Assembly: GCA_020736575.1 (NCBI GenBank)
Contig: JAGPYM010000007.1
Coordinates: forward strand, 1,116,001-1,180,000
Direction of reading: 5' to 3'
DNA from: Thelonectria olida
Lineage: Eukaryota > Ascomycota > Sordariomycetes > Hypocreales > Nectriaceae
Length of the DNA: 64,000 nucleotides
The translations under genes were made by a program, and so were the position numbers. The notes below the pieces were generated by a model. That model was not told the origin of the DNA and ran no database searches. It worked only from the letters and a program-made list of their open reading frames with translations. Of the stretch, positions 21,777 to 34,126 are shown piece after piece (the first letter of the stretch is position 1; each line of letters begins with the position of its first letter).

Positions 21777-24700
21777 ATGTCGGGCACGACGATAGATGAT
21801 GTCGTGAGGCGACTCAGCCAACCCGAGATAGGTATGAGCCGACCTGATGCCCCTCGTTGACCATCGCTGGTGTCGCATTGCGTCTCTGACGGATCTTTTA
21901 CTGACTCAATCTTGCTCAGATGCGCGGCAGAAGCTGGAAGCCGCGACTACACTGCGTGACAGCTTGGATCACTACACCAACGGCCCGATATACCCCCCAT
22001 TCCTCAAACGATTAATGCCCATCTTCATTGCCATTTTGAAAGGACCATGTACTTTCCAGAGCAACTCACCAGAGCAGGCCAGTTACCAACGATAATTCGT
22101 GTCTATTTATGCTAACTTGTATTTAGAAACTTCGAAACTGTATCCTCGAAGTTCTGCACCGATTCCCCACCGCACCGTCGACTCCTGAACCTTTCGAACC
22201 GTATGCGGAAGACACTGTTGACCTATTGATGCACCTTGTACGGACCGACAACGAAGAGAATGCGACGCTATGTGTAAAAATAACGTCAGATATTATGCGC
22301 CACCAGCACAAGGTGCTACAAGGCAAGGTTCAGGTGTTTCTCAGTCTGATCCAAGAGCTCTTCGAGGGCATGGAGAAAGTTGTGAAAGAACAGCTTGACA
22401 ATGCGACTCTGACGGTCGCCTCACAACCTGGGGGCCCTTCAACCCCAGGCAGTTCACAAACGAATTTCCAGTCACCACGACCCGGATCTCCTGTAGCTTC
22501 TGTGACGGACCTTGGTGCCGACCCTCAGCAACAAAACCGACCGCTGTTGAAAGGGATGCAGTCCTTCAAAGTTCTCTCCGAGTGTCCCATCATCGTTGTG
22601 TCGATTTTCCAGATCTATCGAAACACAGTTCAGCAAAACGTTCGAAAGTTTGTCCCCCTGATTCAGAATGTGCTCTCTTTGCAGGCAATGGCGCAACAAC
22701 AGGCACACGCAGATGCGGCTGCAAAAGGGACGATTCATACTGGGGTGAGCCCCGCGATCAGAAACCGAGCGGCATTCGGCGACTTCATCACGGCGCAAGT
22801 GAAAACGATGAGCTTCCTGGCATACTTGCTTCGACAATACGCCTCACAACTGAACGACTTTTTGCCCAGATTACCCGACATTGTTCTACGACTGCTCAAA
22901 GACTGCCCTAGGGAGAAATCTGGGACTAGAAAGGAGTTGATTGTAGCTATCCGACATATTATCAACTACAACTTCAGGAAAATCTTCATCCCCAAGATCG
23001 ACGAGTTGCTGGACGAACGAACGCTCACAGGAGATGGATTAACGGTTCATGAGACCATGCGGCCATTGGCGTATTCCATGCTTGCTGATCTGATCCACCA
23101 TGTCAGAGAGTCGTTGAAGCCGGAGCAAATCCGGAAAACGGTGGAGGTGTACACTCGAAACCTGCTAGACAACTTTCCTGGTACCAGTTTCCAGACCATG
23201 AGCGCTAAGTTGCTCCTCAACATGGCGGAATGCATTGCAAAGCTACCTAATAAGGCTGATGCCCGACATTATCTCATCATGATCCTGAATGCCATTGCGG
23301 ACAAGTTTGCCGCCATGAACCGACAGTACCCCAATGCTGTCAAGCTCTCGAAGCGATACCAAGAACAAATCAAAGAAGGGGCAACTGACACATACCTTGC
23401 CGACAAAACCAGTCCTCCCGACTGGGATGAGATTGACATTTTCACCGCGGTGCCTATTAAGACATCGCATCCCCGAGACCGAGGAGCGGACCCAGTGGTT
23501 GACAACAAGTTTCTCTTCCGGAACCTCATGACTGGCTTGAAGAACACGTTCTACCAACTGAAATCGTGTAATGTTGGTACACCGGTTGACCTCCAGAATG
23601 CACCTGCACACTGGCAGGACGTGTCTTACGGATTTTCCGCTGAAGAGGTGGAAGTGATCATCAAGCTGTTCCGAGAAGGCGCCTATGTCTTCCGGTACTA
23701 CGAGATCGGGGAACCCGCTGCAGAGTCGCAGTACGTGTCGCCCGTGGAGTACATGGCGAACTTCTACATGGTCTCGAGCAGCAAGGAGGAAAAGGATCTC
23801 CTCGAGAGCTTTGCAACCGTGTTCCACGCCATCGATCCTGCAACATTTCATGAGGTGTTTCAACAGGAGATCCCCCGGCTCTACGACATGATCTTTGAGC
23901 ACACAGCGCTATTACACATTCCTCAGTTCTTCCTTGCTAGCGAGGCCACATCTCCAAGCTTCTGTGGTATGCTACTGCAATTCCTCATGGAGCGAATCGA
24001 TCAGGTTGGATCAGCAGATGTGAAGAAGTCTTCCATCCTTCTTCGACTCTTCAAGTTGGCATTTATGGCGGTCACCTTGTTTGCTGGCCAAAACGAGCAG
24101 GTTCTCTTGCCCCATGTCGTCAACATTGTCACAAAGTCCATTGAACTGTCAACAAAAGCCGAAGAACCTATGAATTACTTCCTTTTGTTGCGTTCATTGT
24201 TCCGTAGCATTGGCGGCGGGAAGTTTGAACAACTTTACAAGCAGATCCTTCCCCTCCTCGAGATGCTCTTGGATGTGCTCAACAACCTCTTGATGGCCGC
24301 GCGAAAGCCAGCCGAGCGGGACTTGTATGTTGAACTATGTCTCACTGTCCCGGCTCGCCTGAGCCATCTTCTACCCCACCTGAGCTTTTTGATGCGTCCA
24401 CTGGTCGTTGCCCTGCGAGCTGGCACTGATCTAGTCGGCCAGGGTCTGAGGACGCTTGAGCTCTGTGTGGATAACCTTACTGCTGATTACCTGGATCCCA
24501 TCATGGCCCCCGTCATTGATGAGCTCATGACGGCCTTGTTTGATCACCTCAAGCCTCATCCCTATAGTCACTTCCATGCTCACACGACGATGAGAATTCT
24601 TGGAAAGCTTGGTGGGAGGAACCGCAAGTTCATGACAGGAGCTTTGCCTCTCGCGTACAGAGAATACTCAGACGACCCCTCGAGTTTTGATGTGAAATTG

Positions 24701-27700
24701 ATCGGGTCTAAGAAGGATAGGGCTTTCCCAGCGGAGATGGGCATTGATTTTGCCATCCAGAAACTCATGGAGATCCCAAAGGCCGGCAAGGGGAACCAGA
24801 GCCAGCAGCGGCAAGTTGACGCTCACTACAAGAAGCAGGCTCTTCACTTGATCAAGTCGCAACTAAAACTGCGGATTGGGTTCGACCAGCTTCCCGAGGA
24901 ACTTCCCAAACTTCTACGACTACAAGCTCAAGACCTGATGGCCCGGAAACTCGAGATCAACCTTACTAACTTCGAGGTCTCTGATCGGGAGCGCTCCATT
25001 CCTAAAAAGGACGGCGAGGACCACACTGTTAAACGCTTGTTGAAGGCCCTGATGTTTGCCGAGTCTATCCCTAACTTTAAAGACGAAGCGAGTGCCTTCC
25101 TACTTAACATTTGCAGACACTTTGCAATCGTCGAGGTCGGCCGATCTCTTGTGGACGTCAAGCGACAGTTCAGCGCGTTCGATCCGGTAGCCGGCGAAGG
25201 CCCCTTACATATTGACACACGCGACCTGTCGGATGCTATCGTCGAGTCGCTTGCATCGGATCATCCAGATGTGCGCAGCGCAGCGCAGCGAGCCATTCGG
25301 GAGGTGTATTCCTCCATCGCCACCATCTTAGGTCAGGAGACCCAGGTCGGTCGTCTCCCACTCTTCTCCCACCTTAGCAGCACCTTCTGCCATAGTTGTT
25401 ATGAGGAGGAATGGTTTACCAAGACTGGCGGAAGCCTTGGTATCAATTTTCTGCTCACCGAGCTTGATCTGGGAGATGCCTGGATTCAATCGAAGCAAAC
25501 AGAGTTCATCCGAGCGCTCATGTACGTGATCAAGGACATGCCACAGGACTTGCCAGAGAAGACCAGACGGTTAGCGCAGACAAGCTTGGAAGTTTTACTC
25601 AGGCGGATAACGAAGTCCATCAGCAAGGACGAAGCACTCCCAGTTCAGCAGCAGCCAGGCCAACCCCAAGTCAAGCAGCCGCGACTGGCTCAGATCTGTA
25701 TGCAGTTCAACAATGAGCTCTCCCACACCAACAAGCATGTTCGCGAAACCGCCAAGAGATCTTTGGAGCTCATAGCCAAGGCGGTAAGCTGCGAAGTGTG
25801 GGAACTATTAGAACCCTACAAAGAGCGGTTCCTCCAGCCTATCTATGCCAAACCTTTGCGTGCCTTGCCATTCGCTATTCAGATCGGTTACATCAACGCC
25901 ATGACCTATCACATGGCACTGAAGAGTGATTGGGTAACGTTTGATGAGAATCTCAACCGCCTCTTGATGGAATCTCTGGCCTTGGCCGATGCTACCGACG
26001 AATCACTCGCTAACAAGCCTGCTGAGTTCCGCACACATGAGCATATTGTCAATCTTCGCGTCTCATGCATCAAGCTACTCAGCACCGCTATGACTTTTGA
26101 AGAGTTTGCGAATACACCCACAAAGGGCAAGATTCTGAGTGTTTTCTTCAAGTGCTTGTACATGGAGTCAAAGCCAACCATTGCTGCTGCCAATGACGCC
26201 TTGAAGTCAGTCCTGGCGGTCGACAGGCGGTTACCGAAGGACTTGCTACAGGGAGGCTTGCGTCCTGTCCTCCAAAGTCTTTCCGACCCCAAGCGTCTCA
26301 GCACGCATGGACTGGACAACCTTTCAAGGCTGTTGAAGCTCCTCACTAGCTACTTCAAAGTTGAGATTGGTGCTCGCTTGCTCGAGCAAGTTGATTCAAT
26401 CGTTGAACCGAGCGCTCTGCAGCAAATCTCGTTCACTTTCTTCGAGCAACAGCCGCAGATGAAAGTCATCGCCGCCATCTTGAACATCTTCCATCTTCTT
26501 CCAGCTCCTGCCGAGGCATTCAAAGAACGCTTGATTGAATGTCTTCTCAGTCTTGAAGAGAAGCTCCGCAGAACCCATCACAGCCCGTTCCGCGCTCCCA
26601 TGTACAAGTACCTTAACCGCTACCCGAAGGAGATTTGGGCTTTCTTGATTGGAAAGCTTGAGGAACTCAAGTATGGCAGACTCTTGGCTCAGGTTCTCCA
26701 TCACCCAGACAGCGGGCCTTTGCGCGACGTGGCTGCTGAGAATGCGGAGGGTCTCATCAAGCGATGTTCCGAGGTCATGGCCCAGGGAGGTGAAGCCAAA
26801 TTCGTTGCCATGGCCAACACGATTCACATCTTTCATTCGATCAGCCAGTTCCCAGGCTCGCAGAGCTGGATGGACAAGAAGGAGTGCATCGCTTGGCTCA
26901 AGAACACTGGCAAGGAACTTGAGACCCACCTTCGGCAGCATACTTTACCACCTCAGCTTCGACTACCTGCATACCAGGCGGCTGAGCAACTCGTCAGTGT
27001 TCTTGTCAAGTCGTTGGAGAGATCTCCCAAGGATCTCGACCCTCTCTTTAGTTTGATCGAGTCGATTACATCCGACGAGCTTCGAATGAGTCAAGATCTC
27101 CTGTCATTCATTTATGAGAAGATCATTTGCAGCGATGCCGTGGATTTCTGGAAAGCCATCTTTCTGAGATGTCTGGACACCTACGCCGGCAAGGGTGCCT
27201 CAAACAAGATGAAACACTTTGTGCTGCACTACATTGTCAACCCCATTGTGGCTATGGACGTCAAGCGCAATTGGAATCAACTGGACCAAAACAAGACACC
27301 AAAGCTCATGGATCGAAGTGTCATCGACGCTGTGAGCAGCAGGATATGGAAGGTTCATCCCGAGATGGCTACAGAGGACCAGTCCCAGCCTGGCATCGAC
27401 CACACTCGGTATGAGGTGTTGCAGCTCTCCGCAATGTTGGTCAAGTACTATCACACAACCCTTCAAGAAGCTCGAAAGGACATCATCAAGTTTGGCTGGA
27501 CCTTTATTCGACTGGACGATGTGATCAACAAGCACGCGGCGTATGTCGTCATCGGCTACTTCATAGCCCACTATGAGACTCCGTCTAAGATTGTCACGCA
27601 AGTGTACCTTTCGCTCTTGAAGTCCAACCAGAACGAGGGCCGCGCTCTGGTCACTCAAGCCTTAGAGCTGATTGCGCCTGTGCTTCCCAAGAGATGCGGA

Positions 27701-30700
27701 ACTTTGCCAAAGCACGCTGCTCCATGGGCCGTGGCTCCACGTCGCATTCTTGCCGACGAAGGACAGAACGTGCAGCAGATGACAAGCATCTTCCATTTCC
27801 TCGTCAGACACCCGAAGCTCTTCTACAACGCTCGTGACAAGTACATGATCCTTATGATCACCTCTCTCCGGAAGGTTGCTACTCCCCAGAACTCGTCTCA
27901 TGAGAGCAAGCGACTCGCGCTTAACATGATGGGACTCATCTGGAAGTGGGAGCAATGGCGGGTCGAGGGCATGCAGTCACCCCTGCTCACATCACGAGCA
28001 CTCTCTGAGTCCCCCAACACCAAGAAGCGAAAGCTCGAAGCCGACCAGCCTGCCTCATCGTCACCGATAGCCAAGAATGAGCGAGCTGAATACCAGGTTC
28101 CCGGTCCTTTCCGACACAAGATGATCAAATACCTTGTCGAGTTTATCGCCCAGCTCAACGAGCGCCATCAGCTTCCCTCCGCTAAACCTAAAGATTCAGC
28201 TGCGTCTGTTCCTCCGATCTCTCCGAGCCTCACAGATCTCTGCAAGAAAGCCATGAGTCTTCTCGATAACTTGGTTCAACCTCAGTTCTGGGGTGATCTT
28301 GATTTGGATCTGTTCCCCAACGTGACTGATGTCATCCTCGCGAGTGAGAAAACGCAGAATATTCTCAACGCTGATCCTACCGACAAGGAAAAGTATGACG
28401 AGAAGTTCCTCACAAACATCATCAATACCTTGCAAGTTGTTCGAATCATTCTCAACGCCAAGTCGGATGATTGGATCCAGAAGAACATGCCTTCAGTCCA
28501 AAAAGTCCTCGAGAAGTGTTTGAAGTCGGAGAATCCTGAGATCCAAGACTGTCTACATTACTCTGACAAGGGCTTCAACGAGAATCGTGAACTCCGTTCG
28601 ACGATCAAACGTGTGCTTGATTCTGTGCCTGACGACTCCCCCATGGAGGACGCTGATGCTGAGGGCGAGGCTGAAGCCCAGACATCGGAGATTGTCGCCT
28701 ACCTTTCTCAACTCGCCACAGAGGCAATGAATGGGAACAATTACACATCTGGCGTCAACATACTTTGGTCTCTGGGCAATCGGAAGCCCACCGTCATCGA
28801 CCAGCACATTCTTTCTCTCATGAAGGCTCTCCAAAGCAAGCATGCGAGGGAACACGTTCAGCACTATAATGCTGTCGCGAACCAAGCCGCCACAGGAACG
28901 AACCAGCGAAACCAGGAGCAGAGTACCCCGACAGGAGAACTATCGGCCTGGGACCTGGAGATTCAGACCAGACTCATGATCAAAGAAGTCCAAGTGGTGG
29001 CATTGAGAATGGAAGTTTTAGGAGACAACCGACGACCTTTCCTCAGTGTTCTTGCAACTTTGGTTGAGAAGTCGATGCACTTGGAACTTTGTGAAGAAAT
29101 TCTTCGCATGGTTGAGGGATGGGTGTTCCGCTCTGAGGGCACGTGGCCGACTCTTAAAGAAAAGACGGCTGTGCTTCACAAAATGCTGTCTTTCGAACAC
29201 CGTCAAGACCCTACGATGCTCTCCAAGTTCCTCGACCTCGTCATCCGGATCTATGAAGACCCCAAGATTACTCGTACCGAGCTCACTGTTCGCATGGAGC
29301 ATGCGTTCCTCATCGGTACGAGGGCAGCTGATGTCGACATGCGCAATCGATTCATGGCCATCTTTGACAAGAGCTTGTCTAAGACGGCGAGCGCCCGACT
29401 GTCCTATGTCCTGACATCTCAGAATTGGGATACCCTGGCTGACTCCTACTGGCTCGCTCAGGCCTCTCACCTGCTTCTCGGAGCAATTGAGACAAATGTC
29501 AACATCCATTTGAACCAGGAGGACTTTAAGACCATGCCCATCTCTCGATTGGTGACTGTTTTCTCAAAGGAGCTCGAAGCGAGGGAACCTAGTGTCATGA
29601 TCGACGACAAGTACGAAGCCTTCATGGCAACCCACCGACGATTCATGGCCGAGGTTGGCGATGTCAAGGTTCGAGACATCTTGGACCCCCTGACACAGCT
29701 TCAGCATATCGACCCAGAGCTGGCTCACCAACTCTGGGTGACTCTTTTCCCTATCTATTGGTCCGCCACAGCTCGAGATGACCGAGTCGACTTGGAACGC
29801 GGCATGGTTGCTCTGCTCACAAAGGACTATCATAGCCGCCAGATCGACAAGCGCCCCAACGTTGTTCAATCCCTTGTTGAGGGCGCTGCCAAGACTTGGC
29901 CAGAGTGCCAATTACCTCCGCACGTCCTCAAGTTTGAAGCCAAGACATACGACGCATGGTACACGGCCTTGGTTCAGCTCGAGAATGCTGCCATCAAGCC
30001 GCAGACAGTATCTGCAAAGGTTCGCGAGAGCAACCTCGACGCACTTGTGGAGTTGTATGCGTCGCTGCAGGAGGATGACCTCTTCTACGGAACCTGGCGG
30101 CGTCGCTGCCAGTTCGTAGAAACCAACGCCGCTCTCTCGTATGAGCAGAACGGTATGTGGGACAAGGCCCAGAAGCTTTACGAAAATGCGCAGATCAAGG
30201 CTAGGACCGGCGTCATACCATTTTCGCAAGCCGAGTACATGCTCTGGGAAGATCATTGGGTTCTTTGCGCTCAGAAGTTGCAGCAATGGGACATTCTCCA
30301 AGATTTTGCCAAGCACGAGAACTTCCAGGACCTCCTTCTGGAATGCGCCTGGAGGAACACAGACATGTGGCAAGAAGATCCCAGCCGGGAAGCCCTCGAC
30401 AACATCATCAAGGGCGTGATGGACGCTCCGACGCCCCGACGTGCCTTCTTCCAGGCTTTTATGTCTCTCCTCAAGTTCCACAACCAACAAGAGGCTGGAA
30501 CCGACTTCTCCCGTGTCTGTGACGAAGCCATTCAACTGTCAATCCGAAAATGGCATCAACTCCCACAGCGCTTGACCAACGCCCACATCCCCTTGCTACA
30601 GAACTTCCAGCAGTTGGTGGAGCTGCACGATGCCAGTGTCATCTGTCAGAGTCTCGCCAACACCAACCAGTCGAACTTGGATGTGAAGTCTGGCGAGCTC

Positions 30701-33499
30701 AAGCTGCTCCTGGGCGCTTGGCGCGATCGCCTCCCCAACATTTGGGACGACATCACAGCCTGGCAAGACTTGGTTACCTGGAGACAGCACATCTTTAGTC
30801 TCATCAACGCGACATACCTACAGCTACTTCCCCAGCAAGGCCAGCAGAATGCTGGTGGCGCATCGTCCTTTGCCTACCGGGGATACCACGAGACTGCATG
30901 GATCATTAATCGCTTTGCCCACGTGGCTCGCAAGCACAGCCTGCCCGAGGTCTGCATCAGCCAACTGAGCAGAATCTACACACTCCCCAATATTGAGATC
31001 CAGGAAGCCTTTTTGAAGCTCCGCGAGCAAGCCAAGTGTCACTACGAGAACCCCGATGAGCTGACAAGCGGCCTGGACGTCATCAACAATACGAATCTCA
31101 ACTACTTCAGTCCGCCACAGAAGGCTGAGTTCTACACTCTCAAGGGCATGTTCCTTGAGAAGCTGAAACAGAAGGAGGAAGCTGATTCCGCTTACGGCAC
31201 TGCCTTGTACTTTGACATAGGAGCAGCCAAAGCTTGGGCTGAGTGGGGATACTTTAACGACCGCAAGTTCAAGGAGGATCCCGCGGACCTCAACTCAGCT
31301 CGCCAGGCTTTGACTTCGTACCTGCAAGCTGCAGGAAGTTACAAGAATGCGAAGGCTCGCAAGCTTTTGGCTCGCATTCTGTGGTTGCTGAGCTTAGATG
31401 ACGCCAAGGGCACCATCGCCGCTGGCTTTGACGATTTCAAGGGCGAAACGCCTGTCTGGTACTGGATCACCTACATCCCCCAGCTGCTCACTGGCCTAGG
31501 CCACAAGGAGGCTCCTCGGGTGTACCAGATCCTCTTGAACATTGCCAAGTCGTTCCCCCAGGCGTTGTATTTCCAGCTCCGTACGAACCGTGAAGACATG
31601 TTGGCTATCAAGAAGAACCAGGAAGCAAAGGAAAGGGCAGCAAGACAGCGAGCACAGTCGACAGCATCCGGCGGAAAGGCGAGTGTCTCTCCTTCCATGA
31701 CCAAACAAGAACCAAAGCTCGAGGGCGCCGGATCTCGACCAGGCACTGCCAACACGACGGAGAATTCTCTCGTTAAGACGGAGGGTCACGACACGAACGG
31801 CTCTGCACCGACGGCTAACGGCCAAGCACAAAACGGGGACCAGAAGCCTCAGAAGAAGCCTCCGTGGGAGCTCACTGACGAGATCATGTCAGTCCTTAAG
31901 TCGGCCTTCCCTCTCTTGGCGTTGTCAATGGAGACGATGGTGGATCAGATCCAGAAGCACTTTAAGTGTCCTCCTGATGAAGATGCCTTCCGACTGATTG
32001 TTGCACTACTTAACGACGCGCTTGCCTATGTCAGTCGCACACATGCATCCTACGCTAAGAATGTCAAGCTGCCACAAGCGACGGAGACGAACATCACTCG
32101 ATTCGCCGAGACGATTCTGCCGAGTCACATTAAGAAGTCGTTTGAGGCCGACTTTGTTGATGTAAAGCCCACTATGTACGAGTACATTCACAAGTTGCGT
32201 CGTTGGAGAAACAAGTTTGAGGAGAAGCTGGATCGACGCGCTACGCGGGCCTACTTGGAGAACTTTTCTCCTCACCTAAGCGAGTTTAGATACCAGAAGT
32301 TTGATGAGGTTGAAGTTCCGGGCCAATACCTGCAGCACAAGGACAAAAACCAAGACTTTATTCGGATCGAGCGCTTCCTGCCCAATGTCGACCTTGTCCG
32401 ATCCATCAGCGGCTCATACCGCAGACTCAAGATGCGTGGCCACGACGGAAGTGTTCATGCATGGGCTACACAGCATCCGGCAGCCAGACATTGTCGACGG
32501 GAGGAACGCATTCTCCAACTCTTCCGCCATCTCAACCAGACACTTGGTCGGAAGAAGGAGAGCCGACGCCGCGATCTTCAGTTTACGCTGCCTCTGATGG
32601 TGCCCTTGGCCCCTCACATTAGGATCGTCCAAGAAGACACGTCTTACATAACACTGCAAGGCGTGTACGAGGATCACTGCAGGCGGATGGGAATGTCCAA
32701 GGATGAGCCTGTGCTGTTTACGATGGAGAAACTGCGTGGCATCCTCGAGAACAAGAGCTCGGTAAGTGCCTTGACCCGGCCATGTGCACGACCAGTGACT
32801 AACACGACACAGAACAAGCCCGAACAGACGGCTACTGCGCGCCTAGAGGTCTTCAATGCCATCCAGGAGAAATGGGTACCTCCGAACCTGGCTCTGGAAT
32901 ACTTCCAGCAGATTTACCCTCAATTCTCCGACTTCTGGCTCTTCCGACGGCAATTCTCGTACCAGCTTTCGGCCTTGACGTTTATGACGTACATTTTGTA
33001 CATGCACAACCGCTACCCGCAGAAGATCAACATTTCTCGCGGGTCTGGCAACATTTGGGGATCAGAGCTCATGTCGTATATGAGCGCATCGAAGCCGTTC
33101 TTCCACAACCCCGAGCCGGTGCCCTTCCGCCTGACGCCCAATCTGCAAATGCTGATGGGCCCGTTGGCGACGGAGGGCATCTTTGCGTGCGCGCTCATGG
33201 CGATTGCGCGATGTTTGACGGAGCCAGAGCAAGACCTGGAGCACGCGTTGACTCTCTTCGTGCGTGATGAAATGATTTTCTGGTTTACCAGCAGCCACCA
33301 CCGGGTCAACCTGACGGAGAACCAGCTTCGGGAATCTGTGCAACTCAACAGTGACTCGATTGTCAAGCGGGCCGTCAGCCTGGCGCACAGCCCTGTGGGC
33401 AACCTCCCGGCCAACCAGACGGTGATTGATGCGATTGCGAAGGCGGTGAACCCGATGAACCTGGCGCAATGCGACGCCTTGTGGATGCCATACATGTAA
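21777..33499 (+). CDS. TRA1: Tra1, SAGA and NuA4 scaffold subunit (pseudo-PIKK)
   Basis: Four exons (21777-21831, 21920-22077, 22127-32761, 32813-33499) give 3844 residues, the usual size for fungal Tra1. Exon 1 codes [18 protein letters not shown] and exon 2 reads on through SPEQ into [15 protein letters not shown], a conserved Tra1 start. The phase at intron 2 demands a GC donor (22078). Long HEAT-type helical repeats fill most of the protein, followed by the FAT region, a kinase-like domain ([48 protein letters not shown]) lacking catalytic residues, and a FATC end ([16 protein letters not shown]). An NLS-like KKRKLEAD occurs near residue 1960. The protein binds transcription activators and brings SAGA and NuA4 acetyltransferases to promoters. 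The last intron is 51 nt with no in-frame stop. Confidence 0.97.
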
Positions 33500-34126
33500 G
33501 GACAACAGAAATACATTTGCGGGGGGGCGGGGATATGAGGAATTGTAGACGGAGGCGGTTACGGGAACTTCAGCATGGCGTTGTGGAATTAGGAAGGTGA
33601 AAATAGGGACTTGGTGTTGAAGGCATGTTTCGATGTATTACTATAATGACGTTGCAATCACGCCTGCAGTGTTTTATTTCTATTCGAGACAATAGTTAAT
33701 TACATGACAACAACCGGACACTCCCGTCCCGACTGTGTTGATAGCAACTCCAACGAGGAGCGCAGGTTTACATTGCTACTAGTATGCATAGGTGAGTGCC
33801 AGTTATGTATCATAACGTTGCTCAAAGCGCCACTGACTGGGTCAAGCCTCGGCTCGGGCTTTATTATTCACTGCAGATCAAAGAGGGGATCGGGATTGGA
33901 AAAGATAGTGTCGCACATACGCAGTGTCTCGGACAAACCCCGCACGCAGACAGCGGGTTAGCAACGGCCGCGTCTCGGAGCATTTCTCGAGTTACCTCGG
34001 AGATGGAATCTTCAAAAGGGCAACCGAAGGAGAATTGTTTTGGCTGTGTGCCTTTCTCCTCTTGTCTCTATCCATTGAGACTCCTACTAACAAGACAACC
34101 GAGCCCCCGTTACTTACTATCCCACC
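33500..34126. other. Intergenic: TRA1 3' flank and AACS promoter
   Basis: The genes are in tandem orientation. I see no gene here; the short frames at 33704-34137 run into the AACS start region in other frames. Confidence 0.55.

Noticed and set aside
23243..30535. Several 80-220 codon antisense frames inside TRA1
   Set aside because: They are shadows produced by the codon bias of the Tra1 coding strand.
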